From Tetrapisispora phaffii CBS 4417 (lineage: Eukaryota > Ascomycota > Saccharomycetes > Saccharomycetales > Saccharomycetaceae), in assembly GCF_000236905.1 (NCBI RefSeq), contig NC_016533.1, positions 186,001 to 250,000 on the forward strand: 64,000 bases of DNA. The letters run 5' to 3'. A program made the position numbers and the translations under genes. Position 1 is the first letter of the stretch; each line of letters opens with the position of its first letter. Below are positions 1-9,569 of this stretch, one piece after another. The notes beneath the pieces were generated by a model that did no database searches, was not told the DNA's origin, and saw only the letters and a program-made list of their open reading frames with translations.

Positions 1-1424
1 AGGACCAATCGGAGATAGATTTAACAGAGGGACATGTGGTGTTGAAAGGTTCAAAAGATCTGTCCAAAAAGACAATGAGGAAACTAGATCTCGTTATACT
101 GACTTTTCTATGTTGTACTTACTTCCTTATGTTCTTGGATAAAGTCTTATTAAATTATGCTGCTGCTATGGGTATTAAAAAGAATTTGAAAGGCGACGAC
201 TTCTCAAATTTAGGTACGATTTTTGGTGCTGGCTATATTTTCATGGAACCATTTACTACATACTTATTCCAAAAATATCCATTATCTAAAATTCTGAGTT
301 CGTTTATTTTATGTTGGGGTATAGTTCTTGCATGTCATTCTGCATGCAAAACTTATGCCTCACTGATGATTGTACGTCTACTATTAGGCATGTTTGAATC
401 TTCTAGTGCTGCAGGTTGTATAGCAATCAGCGGTATGTACTACACAAAGTCTGAACAAAGTGCAAGAATAGGTTACTGGGCTACTCAAGCAGGCACTGGT
501 TATGTGATTGGTGGCTTAATTTCTTTTGGTTTCCAGCATTATCATGGTACAGAATTCTATTCATGGCAAATAATGTTTTTAGTTGTCGGCTTAGTGACTA
601 TAGCTTTTGGTATCTTGACTTATTTCTATTTACCAGATAACATCACTAATGCATGGTTCTTGGATCAAAACGAAAAAGTCGAAGTGATCGAACACATTAG
701 AAGCAATCAAACTGGTCTAGAAAACAAAAAATTCAAACTTGATCAAGTTAAAGAGTTATTCTTTCACGACAAATTGACATGGCCAATGTTATTGCTGACA
801 GGCTGTTCCCAAATATCTACTGGTGCCATTGGTACATTCTCCGTCACTATCACAGGTACATTTGGATTTGATAATTATGTCACAGCTCTTCTGCAATTAC
901 CAATCGGTGCTATTGTTGCATTGATCATCATCATAACGACACAAATGTTGGCACGTTGGGGAAACATTACTCTAATTACTGCATCGATGTATGTGCCTGC
1001 AATTGTTGGTTGTATTGTAATGTTATCCTTACCTCTTTCAAACAAAGTAGGTAACTTACTTGGATTGTACTTGGTCTACAGTGGATCTTGTACAATCACA
1101 AACATATACATTTGGAACACTTGGAACACTTCTGGTTACTGCAAGAGGATATTCAGAAACGCAGCTACATTAATAGTCTATAACGTTGCATGTATTGTTG
1201 CACCACAAATGTTCAGAGTTAGTGATTACCCACATTATACACCAGCAAAAATTGCATTACTAGTAACCCAATGTGTATGCATTCCCCTACAATTTTTTAT
1301 TGGATACCTCTGTAAAAAAGAGAATGAAAAGAGAGATAAAGAGCAAGAAGGTGGTCCAAAACCTAAATATGAGTTCTTAGATCTTACAGATATCCAAAAT
1401 AGAAGTTTTAGATACATTTATTAA
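1..1424 (+). CDS. THI73: Thi73/Dal5-family anion:cation symporter, 5' end cut by window edge
   Basis: Plasma-membrane permease of the major facilitator superfamily, allantoate permease (Dal5) branch; S. cerevisiae Thi73 is a putative carboxylate transporter repressed by thiamine. The reading frame is open from base 3 with no stop and no ATG before a conserved stretch. The residues 'KLDLVILTFLCCTYFLMFLDK' onwards match the start of the first membrane span of this family, so about 50 N-terminal residues lie left of the window. 473 codons are visible, with about a dozen hydrophobic segments, the 'LLLGMFESS' signature of the family and a charged, lysine-rich cytoplasmic tail. The THI73 symbol rests on the neighbours CMS1 and SSK1, which flank THI73 in S. 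cerevisiae. YCT1 and other Dal5 relatives are alternatives on sequence alone. Confidence 0.72.
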   Translation, partial: DQSEIDLTEGHVVLKGSKDLSKKTMRKLDLVILTFLCCTYFLMFLDKVLLNYAAAMGIKKNLKGDDFSNLGTIFGAGYIFMEPFTTYLFQKYPLSKILSSFILCWGIVLACHSACKTYASLMIVRLLLGMFESSSAAGCIAISGMYYTKSEQSARIGYWATQAGTGYVIGGLISFGFQHYHGTEFYSWQIMFLVVGLVTIAFGILTYFYLPDNITNAWFLDQNEKVEVIEHIRSNQTGLENKKFKLDQVKELFFHDKLTWPMLLLTGCSQISTGAIGTFSVTITGTFGFDNYVTALLQLPIGAIVALIIIITTQMLARWGNITLITASMYVPAIVGCIVMLSLPLSNKVGNLLGLYLVYSGSCTITNIYIWNTWNTSGYCKRIFRNAATLIVYNVACIVAPQMFRVSDYPHYTPAKIALLVTQCVCIPLQFFIGYLCKKENEKRDKEQEGGPKPKYEFLDLTDIQNRSFRYIY

Positions 1425-1862
1425 ATATTCTTTCACATCAAATAAAGCAGCCGACTGTGGCACATCCTTAATTAATATATATACAGACTAATATATAAAC
1501 GTACAATTAAAATAACATATCAACGATCACTTATATATTTCAATATTGTGACATTTCAAACTTGTCCATAGGTTTAAAGAGATGACGGTTTTCTTTAATT
1601 AAGGTCGCCTGTGAAACTTTTGTCACCATAAAATTTTTTAAAGCTCATCGCAACTTTCAAATGATGAGAGTTTTAAAAGCTTGTTACTAGAACCTGATAT
1701 TCTAGTTAAAACACATTCATTGAAGGGTCATTCATCAAAGACTTAGTATCATATTTGATATATTATTGTTTTTTGTTGATATACCTTTGTTATTACAAAT
1801 TTTAGAGAAGGCAGCCAATAAGTTTGATAATACCCAACACAAAAAACAACACAAACCAAAAG
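1425..1862. other. Intergenic, THI73 3' end and CMS1 promoter
   Basis: AT-rich spacer between two genes on the plus strand. The only motif I recognise is an RRPE/PAC pair at 1629-1651, annotated separately. No RNA gene seen. Confidence 0.6.
1629..1651 (+). promoter_or_regulatory. RRPE + PAC elements of CMS1
   Basis: An A/T element (AAAATTTTTTAA) is followed by CTCATCGC at 1644-1651, the reverse of the PAC motif GCGATGAG. It lies about 210 bp before the CMS1 ATG. This pair marks ribosome-biogenesis promoters in yeasts (Stb3 and Dot6/Tod6 sites). Confidence 0.65.
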
Positions 1863-2744
1863 ATGTCAAACGCTGATGACTTAGACGATGGATTAGTTTA
1901 CGACCTCGAGTCTGATTCTAATGATGCTCAACAAGTAGATAACCTACTCAACGATGTTGACGGAGCTAGTGATGTTGAAGAAGCCACTGAGGTATCAACA
2001 AAGAGAAAGGTAGAAGAAGATGACATAACAGAAATTGCTAAAGATACTGAAGAAATTCCATCAAACGATGAAGAACATCTATCGAGGAGACAAAAGAAAC
2101 TGAAAAATTCTAAATTGCATCAAAAGAGGAAAGAGGAGCAAGCATATGAAGTAAATTTTAAGAAACAACTCCCAAAATCTGATACTAGCGGAATTGCTGA
2201 CTATTTTACTAAAATCATTAGAGAGAAAAACCCTGATTTGAGTGCTCTAGAGTTAGAAGAACTATATATCAACAAGAGTAATTTCATTACTACTGAAAAA
2301 TTCGAGAATGATCGTGATTTGGCTAACTTCCCAGACTTTATGGCTCAATTCTCAAAATCTCCCAAAGCAATTATATTTTCCATGTCTAATATGAGAGTAG
2401 CTGATGTGTCAAGAAGTTTAAATTCTGATAACAATTGTATAAAATTATTTGCTAAGAACAAACTTAAAGAAGATGTACAAACTGTCAACGAGGTATTTGA
2501 AGGAAAAAATAAAAGATTTAAGAATACGAAATATTTTATTGCTACACCAACTAGAATGGATAAATTATTGGAAACAACTGATCTATTTTTCCAAGGTAAA
2601 GATAAATTGGATATAATTCTAGATGCATCATACTTAGATGCAAAGAACAATTCGTTATTGTCTTCAGAAAATTCGGCACTATTGATCAAAGTGTTAAAAA
2701 CTATTTTAGATAAGAAGAGTTCTGTCAAGATACTACTATATTAA
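1863..2744 (+). CDS. CMS1: Cms1, 90S pre-ribosome-associated protein
   Basis: 293 residues, close to the 291 of S. cerevisiae Cms1, a protein of the U3-containing 90S pre-ribosome. The N-terminal 80 residues are very acidic, then comes a basic stretch around residues 80-115 and a globular domain to the end. That domain contains 'IIFSMSNMRVADVSRSL' and 'FIATPTRMDKLL', which look like a degenerate helicase/P-loop fold, and it ends in 'VKILLY'. I chose the ATG at 1863; the open frame further upstream has no ATG, only a TTG at 1824. An RRPE/PAC pair upstream agrees with a ribosome-synthesis role. The gene and THI73 are inverted relative to SSK1 when compared with S. cerevisiae. Confidence 0.85.
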   Translation: MSNADDLDDGLVYDLESDSNDAQQVDNLLNDVDGASDVEEATEVSTKRKVEEDDITEIAKDTEEIPSNDEEHLSRRQKKLKNSKLHQKRKEEQAYEVNFKKQLPKSDTSGIADYFTKIIREKNPDLSALELEELYINKSNFITTEKFENDRDLANFPDFMAQFSKSPKAIIFSMSNMRVADVSRSLNSDNNCIKLFAKNKLKEDVQTVNEVFEGKNKRFKNTKYFIATPTRMDKLLETTDLFFQGKDKLDIILDASYLDAKNNSLLSSENSALLIKVLKTILDKKSSVKILLY

Positions 2745-3010
2745 TTATAGAACCTACGTTTAGATTATACCGTCTATTAGAATAATTATTAAAATGCAAA
2801 ATGTTAAAACAGAATATTATATAACCAACCATATATGTTATCTATAAGTTCAGTACTTAATCTCTCTCTAGTAAATACGTCCATATATAGTAATGCAAAT
2901 AAAAGTCCAAGTGTGTATAATTATTTGCGACTTCATTCAAAGTCCATAAAAACCTTTCTTTGGGTAATATTAATTTATTTCAACTTAAATTTACCTCAAT
3001 CTTACTTATC

Positions 3011-5023
3011 TTAGCTTGTAGTGGTTCTAGAAGTGCTTTTAATGGAGCCGCTCCTTGATACTGTATTCTCAGAATTCCTTCTAGTAGTTAACTTGGGAGT
3101 TTGTTTTACTATGACCCTATCTGTCATTCTACGTTGTCCTTGTTTCCAATTATCAAAGTCGATCAAGGCTTGCATGCAGCCCCATTCAGTAATTTTTTTG
3201 CTTAACCAATGTAAATTGACCGGTTTTGTCAAATAATCGTTACAACCTGATACCAATGCCTCTCTTTTATCCGTAAGAGAGTTCGAAGCAGTGAATGCAA
3301 CCATAATTACTGGTGCCCCTAGAACAGGTTTTTCCACTGATTCTACAATTGACAATGATGAAGACGATGCCATTGGGTTTCGTATTCCAATTCCTTTTAG
3401 CTTTTCACATTCCCTAATTTCCTTTGCTGCATCGATACCTGACATTACTGGCAATTGCAAATCCATGAAGATTAGATGTATACCACCTTCTTTCCATTTT
3501 TCAACTGCTTCACGACCATTTTTTGCAATTCTATAAGAAATCTTATGTTTTCTCAGGAATGAAGCAAGAATGGTTTGATTGATAACGTTATCTTCCACGA
3601 TCAACACAGTAATATTTGGAAAAACTTTTTCACTGTTGAATTTAAATTCAATAGGTGAAATCATCTTATCAGTTGAATAACTTAATGAGTTAAAAGATGG
3701 ATCTTTAAAATTTGAAGATGAATTGGTTCGATTTTTCAAAGTTTGATCCCCAGGTTGTTGATTTATATTTTCATTGGTTTCATAAACATTCTCAATATTG
3801 TTGGATATAATATCTTGTTCTGACTGAACCATGTCATTAGTTGCTTTATTAATTGTAGAATCCGAAGTCCCTGACTTGTCTCTTGTATGTGCTTTGATGA
3901 ATTCTGTATCCTCTATATCTTGAAAGTTTTCTGGTAACAATAAGACACCCCGAGTAGGATAACCATTCTCGAGCTGTTCTTGTTCTTGTGTCGGCGTAGT
4001 TAAATTATTGCCATTTTCGTCATAATTTGGTATTATTTCATACTGTCCATCTTTATCCACATTATACGGATTTTCATTATAAAGATCGGTATTCAGTTTA
4101 TCTTCTACGATTAGTGATTGCAGATATCCATTATCGATATTTTCTCCAGCAGCTGTTGGGTAATTCTGTTCATTAAACTTTTTCGGATCTACGTTTACTT
4201 GTGCTGATTGCTCTTTAGATGTACCCTCATTTTCCAATTGTTGTATGTCGGAATTATGAAATATCAGTAAGGGTTCTGCAACACTTTGTGAACCAAGAGG
4301 GCCGAAAAGTCCTGTGTAAACGTTTCTCACCATTTCATCTGGTGAAAATATAATGCCGTAAAGATTTTCATCTATTAACTCAGTAGTGAATTTCAACCGT
4401 TTTTCCACTGTTTCGGGAGATGTGAATGATCTCTCCATGTATTGGGATAGATTATTCGAACGATGTTGTAGATTATGCAGATTCAAGTTCGAAGAACTTG
4501 CTATTATGGAAGATGGAGATAATCGAGCATTACTCGAAAAAACGTCGCTGAACTTATCTCGATTATTACAGGTGGAATCATTAAGTTGTATTATATTTTC
4601 CGATTTCCCAGCGTCATTTTGTTTTTTCAGCTCTAAAGGAGTGAGAAACTTACTATAACCTGCAGAAGAATCACCATTGCCAGCAGTGATAATTTTAGGT
4701 CCCAAGTTATTTTTTGGTAACGGCGATAAAGTATCCCCTATGTTAGATTTAAAGTCAAAATCAATAACCCCTAACGAAAACGTAGTATTATCATTACAGG
4801 AAGCCCATTCCAAACTACTCAATTTGAGCAGAATCTTAGTCTTCAGATCATCAATTGTATCGGAATCTGAAAATACAATTGCGGTAGGTTGACTATAAAT
4901 ATTTTGATTTCTCCTATCATCCAATTTAACCCAAATTTTCCAGCCCATAACAGAATTAAAAGGTATTGTATCCAAAAATAAAGGTGAAAGCGGCTTACGT
5001 CTCTCAACAATATCACTTTGCAT
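3011..5023 (-). CDS. SSK1: Ssk1 response regulator of the HOG osmostress pathway
   Basis: 670 residues (S. cerevisiae Ssk1 has 712). Ssk1 receives phosphate from the Sln1-Ypd1 relay; the unphosphorylated form activates the MAPKKKs Ssk2/Ssk22 and hence Hog1. A receiver domain runs from about residue 470 to 615. It has the acidic pair E478-D479 in 'IVEDN', the phospho-acceptor D521 in 'FMDLQLPVMSG', the switch Thr T578 in 'VAFTASN' and the conserved K600 in 'LTKPVN'. The first 460 residues are Asn/Ser/Glu-rich and poorly structured, as in the family. The tail is basic and Ser/Thr-rich. The ATG at 5021-5023 is the natural start. It is divergently arranged with NSE1, as in S. cerevisiae. Confidence 0.95.
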   Translation of the reverse strand: MQSDIVERRKPLSPLFLDTIPFNSVMGWKIWVKLDDRRNQNIYSQPTAIVFSDSDTIDDLKTKILLKLSSLEWASCNDNTTFSLGVIDFDFKSNIGDTLSPLPKNNLGPKIITAGNGDSSAGYSKFLTPLELKKQNDAGKSENIIQLNDSTCNNRDKFSDVFSSNARLSPSSIIASSSNLNLHNLQHRSNNLSQYMERSFTSPETVEKRLKFTTELIDENLYGIIFSPDEMVRNVYTGLFGPLGSQSVAEPLLIFHNSDIQQLENEGTSKEQSAQVNVDPKKFNEQNYPTAAGENIDNGYLQSLIVEDKLNTDLYNENPYNVDKDGQYEIIPNYDENGNNLTTPTQEQEQLENGYPTRGVLLLPENFQDIEDTEFIKAHTRDKSGTSDSTINKATNDMVQSEQDIISNNIENVYETNENINQQPGDQTLKNRTNSSSNFKDPSFNSLSYSTDKMISPIEFKFNSEKVFPNITVLIVEDNVINQTILASFLRKHKISYRIAKNGREAVEKWKEGGIHLIFMDLQLPVMSGIDAAKEIRECEKLKGIGIRNPMASSSSLSIVESVEKPVLGAPVIMVAFTASNSLTDKREALVSGCNDYLTKPVNLHWLSKKITEWGCMQALIDFDNWKQGQRRMTDRVIVKQTPKLTTRRNSENTVSRSGSIKSTSRTTTS

Positions 5024-5616
5024 GCTGTATATCTAAAAACCACAAACAAACCACAAACCACTAGGCAATTGTTCTATCTAAACGTGGAATTGGGAACTTT
5101 CCTTTCAAATAATCTTTTCACTATAATGTAAAATAAACTGTTCTAGCAATGCCTCGGTTCTATCTAAATAGAAACCTTAAAAGAAATATGGAAGGCTCTC
5201 AATGCAACACACGGGTATTAAATCTTGTTGACAGGAGCCTGATGGTGGTTATAATACAATTAGAACTACATATTCATCTTTTAATAGTTATTCGTGCCTC
5301 TTAATGCCCAATTTCATGTTTGAAGTTTCTTGAAAGTTGAGCGAAACGCAGTTCGTGGATTGCGATGAGGCAGAAGGTCAAACATTTGAGCTTGTATGAT
5401 GATATATTGATGATTGAACAAGTTCATTAGTCAAAAGGACAGTTAATTAATCACATAAGTGAGATCTGAATTGTGTGGTGAAGCTGTGTGAGATCTGGTG
5501 CTTCTGTCCGTATTATTTTCTTTATCAAAGACCATGAACTAGGGGACAGAAAGAGAGATAGCGAAAGTAAGAACAGATTCGGTTTTGATTATACTGCACC
5601 AGAGGTTTATAGTAGT
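5024..5616. promoter_or_regulatory. Divergent SSK1-NSE1 intergenic region
   Basis: Carries both promoters. The NSE1 frame is open back to 5488 but has no in-frame ATG before 5617, so I treat it as leader. A GCGATGAG core at about 5362-5369 resembles PAC. No RNA gene seen. Confidence 0.5.
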
Positions 5617-6678
5617 ATGAGCGACGTTGGCATGGAAAATCGTTCACGAGGTGTTGAATTGGTGAGAGATGAATTGGGGAGGTATCTTTTACAGTATTTG
5701 TTATTCTGCCAAGGTATCTGTAACGAGTCATTTATGTTGCTTGCCTTAATGAGATTGCATTTGACTGATGGCAGTTCATCGGATGATTTCTATAGATTGA
5801 ATATGGTCGAATTGAACGCAGAGTTGGATGCGATCATTGACCTGGTGAATGTCAAGCTAGATAAATTAAAATTCAAAATCTGCAAAGTGAGCCATCCACT
5901 GGGTAAAGATGAAGTGTCGAGCTACACGAAAGACGATATCGAGAAATTGCTGCTTGCAATCAATGATGATTCGGACGAAGACACTCTGTCGAAGGATGTC
6001 ATACTGGAGTTTGCTAGCCAGGTACAGGCGAGTAACAAGTATTACGTATATGTGAATCTAGAATCGGACAAAGAGACAGAACTGGCGACTACGTATACTG
6101 TGAAAGAAATCGAATGCATGAAGAGGTTGATCAAGATGATGGTGAACAACTCCACACGACCACGGGAGGTGGACACCACAGTGCGTGCGAACCCTGTATT
6201 CAAAGAGATAAAGAATATGTTGTCGAGATACGAGCGGGATAGAGGAGGCGACACAGAGGAGGAAGTCAATGTTCCGATGTGGACTTCGTATATTAGTTAC
6301 CAAATCGGTTCCACCGAGGCTGCCAGCAACATGGTGATGACCTCCACTGAGACTCAGGTGTTTCTGAATACTTTATGCGCCGACAAATGGTTTTATAGGA
6401 CTCGTAATGGTCGCTATGGACTTGATCTGAAAGGTGCATTTGAATTACAAGAATACCTCAGGGATACATATGAGTTACAGCTGTGCTCCGTTTGCAAGCA
6501 AATAGTGCTGCAAGGGATATTGTGCAATGACAACACTTCCTTGGCGCCAGACAAGCCGACGACTGCTAAATGCAATTCTTGGCATATCGATTGCTTTCAC
6601 CATTACATAACACATATAAGCCAGCAATGCGAAACTTGTGGGAACAACCTCCTAGAAAATTTAACGTACATATTATAG
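5617..6678 (+). CDS. NSE1: Nse1, RING subunit of the Smc5-Smc6 complex
   Basis: 353 residues from the first in-frame ATG (S. cerevisiae 336); a second Met five residues later is also possible. Nse1 pairs with the MAGE protein Nse3 in the Smc5/6 DNA-repair complex and has a variant RING domain with ubiquitin-ligase activity. Winged-helix-like regions occupy the first 270 residues ('YLLQYLLFCQGIC', 'CADKWFYRTRNGRYGLDL'). The C-terminal zinc-binding domain is visible as C290-x2-C293, C319, H323-x2-C326 and C338-x2-C341. The frame is open for 43 codons before 5617 but without an ATG. It converges with PAM18 with only 63 bp between stop codons. Confidence 0.93.
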   Translation: MSDVGMENRSRGVELVRDELGRYLLQYLLFCQGICNESFMLLALMRLHLTDGSSSDDFYRLNMVELNAELDAIIDLVNVKLDKLKFKICKVSHPLGKDEVSSYTKDDIEKLLLAINDDSDEDTLSKDVILEFASQVQASNKYYVYVNLESDKETELATTYTVKEIECMKRLIKMMVNNSTRPREVDTTVRANPVFKEIKNMLSRYERDRGGDTEEEVNVPMWTSYISYQIGSTEAASNMVMTSTETQVFLNTLCADKWFYRTRNGRYGLDLKGAFELQEYLRDTYELQLCSVCKQIVLQGILCNDNTSLAPDKPTTAKCNSWHIDCFHHYITHISQQCETCGNNLLENLTYIL

Positions 6679-6741
6679 TATACACAGAGTACATACACAG
6701 ATACATGCCACTATTATTTACAAGCAAGATTGAAACATCCC

Positions 6742-7185
6742 TTATTTCCTTACACCTTTCTTCTCGATGAAATCTTTTGCTTCATTGATCTTTGTAGCAA
6801 CATAAGGCGAGCCACCTTTATCGGGATGATTAGCCAACATGATCTTCCTATGCACGTCTTTCAGAGTCTTCTTATTTAAGTTGGATTCCTTGAGATTCAA
6901 GATCTGCAAAGCTTCTCCCATATTCATCTTTGGATCGAAACCACCTTTTAAGAATTGTCCAGAACCATGCTTACCTCCATTAATTCTCACTCGTACGGAC
7001 TTGTAAGCCCCGGCAAGCATGTAAACAGCAAAAAACCCACCAACACTACTAATTACAGGATGATCGCCCATGTAGGTAACCATCCTATCAAAATACAAAT
7101 CCATCCCAGACTTCTTCCCCTGACCGTGGACACCCATGTCCAACTGGGGCCCATTAACCCTATCTTCACCAGAATTCTGCGACAT
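6742..7185 (-). CDS. PAM18: Pam18/Tim14, J-domain subunit of the mitochondrial import motor
   Basis: 147 residues (S. cerevisiae Pam18 has 168). It stimulates the ATPase of mitochondrial Hsp70 (Ssc1) at the TIM23 channel. A short intermembrane-space part is followed by one membrane span at about residues 44-61 ('SVGGFFAVYMLAGAY') and then a J domain from about residue 85. The catalytic HPD tripeptide is at 120-122 within 'LANHPDKGGSP', typical of the degenerate Tim14 J domains. The ATG at 7183-7185 is the only reasonable start. The position between NSE1 and RLP24 matches S. cerevisiae. Confidence 0.94.
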   Translation of the reverse strand: MSQNSGEDRVNGPQLDMGVHGQGKKSGMDLYFDRMVTYMGDHPVISSVGGFFAVYMLAGAYKSVRVRINGGKHGSGQFLKGGFDPKMNMGEALQILNLKESNLNKKTLKDVHRKIMLANHPDKGGSPYVATKINEAKDFIEKKGVRK

Positions 7186-7605
7186 AAGGACTCACTAACG
7201 CTTTTTAATGCTCTTGTCCATCAAACGAGACACACTCTAAGGCATGCATACATGTCTCCCAACGTATAAATATGCATGTGCAGACACCCAAAAACACCAA
7301 TTATCTGAACTATCATCAGCTTTCCTTTCTCATTTATCGTTGTTATCATCTGAACTTCCAATTTTTGAAGTTCAGAATCTCATCGCCTCTGCAAAAAACA
7401 AAAAAATTTTCATCTCATCTCACTTTTACATAACTTCGACTCTACAAAGTAGTGAGGTTGTTGGACATATTTGCAATATATAAGTAGGATTCTATAGTAT
7501 TTCGAATAGAGGCTCTCTTGTTTGGTGTTTGTTGTTATAGCCAAGTATCTGATTGATTAGAGACCTGCCCCCCAGCGCACGACAGTCGAGTAAAATAAGT
7601 TCACG
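7186..7605. promoter_or_regulatory. Divergent PAM18-RLP24 intergenic region
   Basis: Promoters for both genes. The RLP24-side motifs are listed separately. A pyrimidine-rich stretch follows them, as in many ribosome-related promoters. Confidence 0.5.
7379..7421 (+). promoter_or_regulatory. PAC-RRPE-PAC-like cluster of RLP24
   Basis: CTCATCGC at 7379-7386, AAAAAATTTT at 7401-7410, and the variant CTCATCTC at 7414-7421. The cluster sits about 190-230 bp before the RLP24 ATG and fits ribosome-biogenesis control. Confidence 0.68.
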
Positions 7606-8178
7606 ATGAGAATCTACCAATGTCACTTCTGTTCATCTCCTGTGTATCCAGGTCATGGGATCATGTTTGTCCGTAATGATGCTAAGGAATTCAGATTCTG
7701 TCGTTCCAAGTGTCATAAGAATTTCAAACAGCGTCGTAATCCACGTAAGTTGAAATGGACGAAAGCTTTCAGAAAAGCTGCCGGCAAGGAGTTGGCTGTG
7801 GATTCGACTTTGACTTTTGCACAGAGGAGAAATGTGCCTGTTAGGTACAATAGAGAACTAGTGGCCACCACTTTGAAGGCCATGGCCAGAATAGAAGAGA
7901 TCAGACAGAAGCGTGAAAGAGCCTTCTACAAGAATAGAATGAAGGGCAACAAGGAGAGAGACTTCCAGAGAGATATGAAGCTGGTGGAGTCCAACCCTGA
8001 ATTGCTGAGACTCAGAGAAGTTGAAATCGCAACTAAGTTAGCCAAGGAACAAGCAAGCGAAGAAGAGGAGGAAGAAGAGATGGAAGTCGATTCAGAGGAA
8101 GAGGAGGAAGAACAAAGAGAAAAGCAAAAGATCTTGTTGAAGAACAAGAAGAGAAATTCAAAGAAGATCGCATTCTAA
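7606..8178 (+). CDS. RLP24: Rlp24, pre-60S placeholder for ribosomal protein eL24
   Basis: 190 residues (S. cerevisiae 199). Rlp24 occupies the eL24 site on pre-60S particles and recruits the AAA-ATPase Drg1/Afg2 in the cytoplasm, where it is exchanged for eL24. A zinc-binding Cys4 site is formed by C6, C9, C32 and C36 within the eL24 fold ('[13 protein letters not shown]', '[10 protein letters not shown]'). The C-terminal extension is acidic at about 149-170 (runs of Glu) and then lysine-rich; this is the part that distinguishes Rlp24 from eL24 and contacts Drg1. It starts at the first ATG. A PAC/RRPE cluster precedes it. Confidence 0.96.
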   Translation: MRIYQCHFCSSPVYPGHGIMFVRNDAKEFRFCRSKCHKNFKQRRNPRKLKWTKAFRKAAGKELAVDSTLTFAQRRNVPVRYNRELVATTLKAMARIEEIRQKRERAFYKNRMKGNKERDFQRDMKLVESNPELLRLREVEIATKLAKEQASEEEEEEEMEVDSEEEEEEQREKQKILLKNKKRNSKKIAF

Positions 8179-8325
8179 GCATTTTTGCAGACTATATATA
8201 CAAGGGAATACAATCGAAATCAGGACTAAATCATAACCGAATCGTTCCGTTCTATTTCAACCGAGCAATATAATCATTTTGTACACTATATAAAATCATA
8301 ATATATATACATATATTACCTATAA

Positions 8326-8856
8326 TTACTTATTCATTTGTGACAATGACATGAACTCTCCACCTTCAGTACTATGCAAAAACTGTTTAAACGTATCAAT
8401 CTCTTGTGTCGAGATGGAACAGATGTCCAACACCTCAAGAGTACAAATCATAGATTCATCAACGTCTTTCTTGCACCAGATCGATGCTCGCACGTCCACA
8501 GGATCAAACAGTCTCACTGCATTGTCTTCTGCAGAACCAAACCTATTCTCGAACACCGGTTCACTGACATCCAATATCAATGTGCACCCCTGCCCAAAAT
8601 CAGGTAATGTGTTCAAACAAATTTGACTGAAACTCCCATCAGTACCAGCACGGAAATCGACCACTTGAGCAAATGCCCGCACACGTACAGAGGGAAACCA
8701 GCTCCCAGTGTCAGTCAAATCACTCACCAACCTCTGTAGTTTCTTGAGATCATAGTATATCGAATCCATTGAGATCAAACCAACAGCTATAGTGCACTCT
8801 CTGATGCAAGCACGCTTGGCTGGGGCAACCAATGGACGCTTATATGGGATAACCAT
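8326..8856 (-). CDS. TEN1: Ten1-like telomere capping protein
   Basis: 176 residues from the ATG at 8854-8856; the frame is open upstream but only through a TTG. The size is near S. cerevisiae Ten1 (160), the small OB-fold subunit of the Cdc13-Stn1-Ten1 complex that protects chromosome ends and assists lagging-strand fill-in. Alternating hydrophobic beta-strand patterns, for example 'VRVRAFAQVVDF' and 'CTLILDVSEPVF', suit an OB fold, but Ten1 sequences diverge fast and I see no diagnostic motif. The call rests mostly on position: it follows RLP24 in convergent orientation exactly as in S. cerevisiae. Confidence 0.75.
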   Translation of the reverse strand: MVIPYKRPLVAPAKRACIRECTIAVGLISMDSIYYDLKKLQRLVSDLTDTGSWFPSVRVRAFAQVVDFRAGTDGSFSQICLNTLPDFGQGCTLILDVSEPVFENRFGSAEDNAVRLFDPVDVRASIWCKKDVDESMICTLEVLDICSISTQEIDTFKQFLHSTEGGEFMSLSQMNK

Positions 8857-8989
8857 ACGATCGTGTCTAGATATAAAGTAGACCAAGGGAAGGCAAGTTC
8901 AGTTGGGGAGTGGAGGGGGTGTGTTCGATGTTGGTGTTTAGTGTTTACAAAAAGTGCTTTAAGACCTCATCAAAAGTAAAAAGAAAATT

Positions 8990-9071
8990 CGACAACTGCA
9001 GGATTTGAACCTGCGCGGGCAGAGCCCAAAAGATTTCTAATCTTTCGCCTTAACCACTCGGCCAAGTTGCC
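8990..9071 (-). tRNA. tRNA-Ser(AGA)
   Basis: 82 nt on the minus strand. The 5' GGCAACT pairs with the 3' AGTTGTC, with discriminator G. It has an A box (TGGCCGAGTGG), anticodon AGA in the loop TTAGAAA, a long class II variable arm, and a B box (GGTTCAAATCC). An A-rich stretch at 8971-8988 gives the T-run terminator on the minus strand. No intron. Confidence 0.97.
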
Positions 9072-9569
9072 GTTAGAATTGCAGTGTTGGACGTTACAGG
9101 AGCTAAAACACTGACCGATTTGGACGAATGACATCAATAGCTTGTGAGAGTAGAATGCCTCAATGCCTCAGTGAGATCTTTACTTGGAACAGCCAAGTTC
9201 AATTCATTGAAGCTCACCGGTTTGCAAAAGACTGAGCCATAAAGAAATCCACCAGGTAGTATTAACGGTACGGTTACGGTATAGTTTTGATCATCAGGAC
9301 AGGCAGTTCCCAGCAAAAACATAAAAACAAAGTACTCTGACCTAAACTAAAGTGGTTACCAAAGCTGCAACCGTCCGGTGCACATGAACATGCCCAATGA
9401 CCTTTCGCTCATCCATCTATCTCATGGTCACCACAACAATTGCATGCTCATCGCATGCTTTGAATTTAAAAAACTATTATAAGACAACAGCAGCAAACTA
9501 TATAAGCCAGTGTGCATTGACACATATAGAACTATACAAGTCAGTTCAACGGGAGAGTGAGCACTGAGG
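9072..9569. other. Intergenic, tRNA-Ser to BRE2
   Basis: No gene seen. A TGTTGGA at about 9084, beside the tRNA, recalls the start of a Ty LTR, but no matching LTR end follows. At 9442-9458 the hexamer GCATGC occurs twice around TCATC, which also makes a CTCATCGC PAC-like site about 115 bp before the BRE2 ATG. Confidence 0.5.

Noticed and set aside
36..1424. GTG at 36 as the start of the Thi73-type gene
   Set aside because: The frame is open to the window edge and yeast genes start with ATG; the true start is to the left.
9084..9440. Possible solo LTR beside tRNA-Ser (TGTTGGA start)
   Set aside because: No matching LTR end, no target-site duplication, and no reverse-transcriptase remnants.
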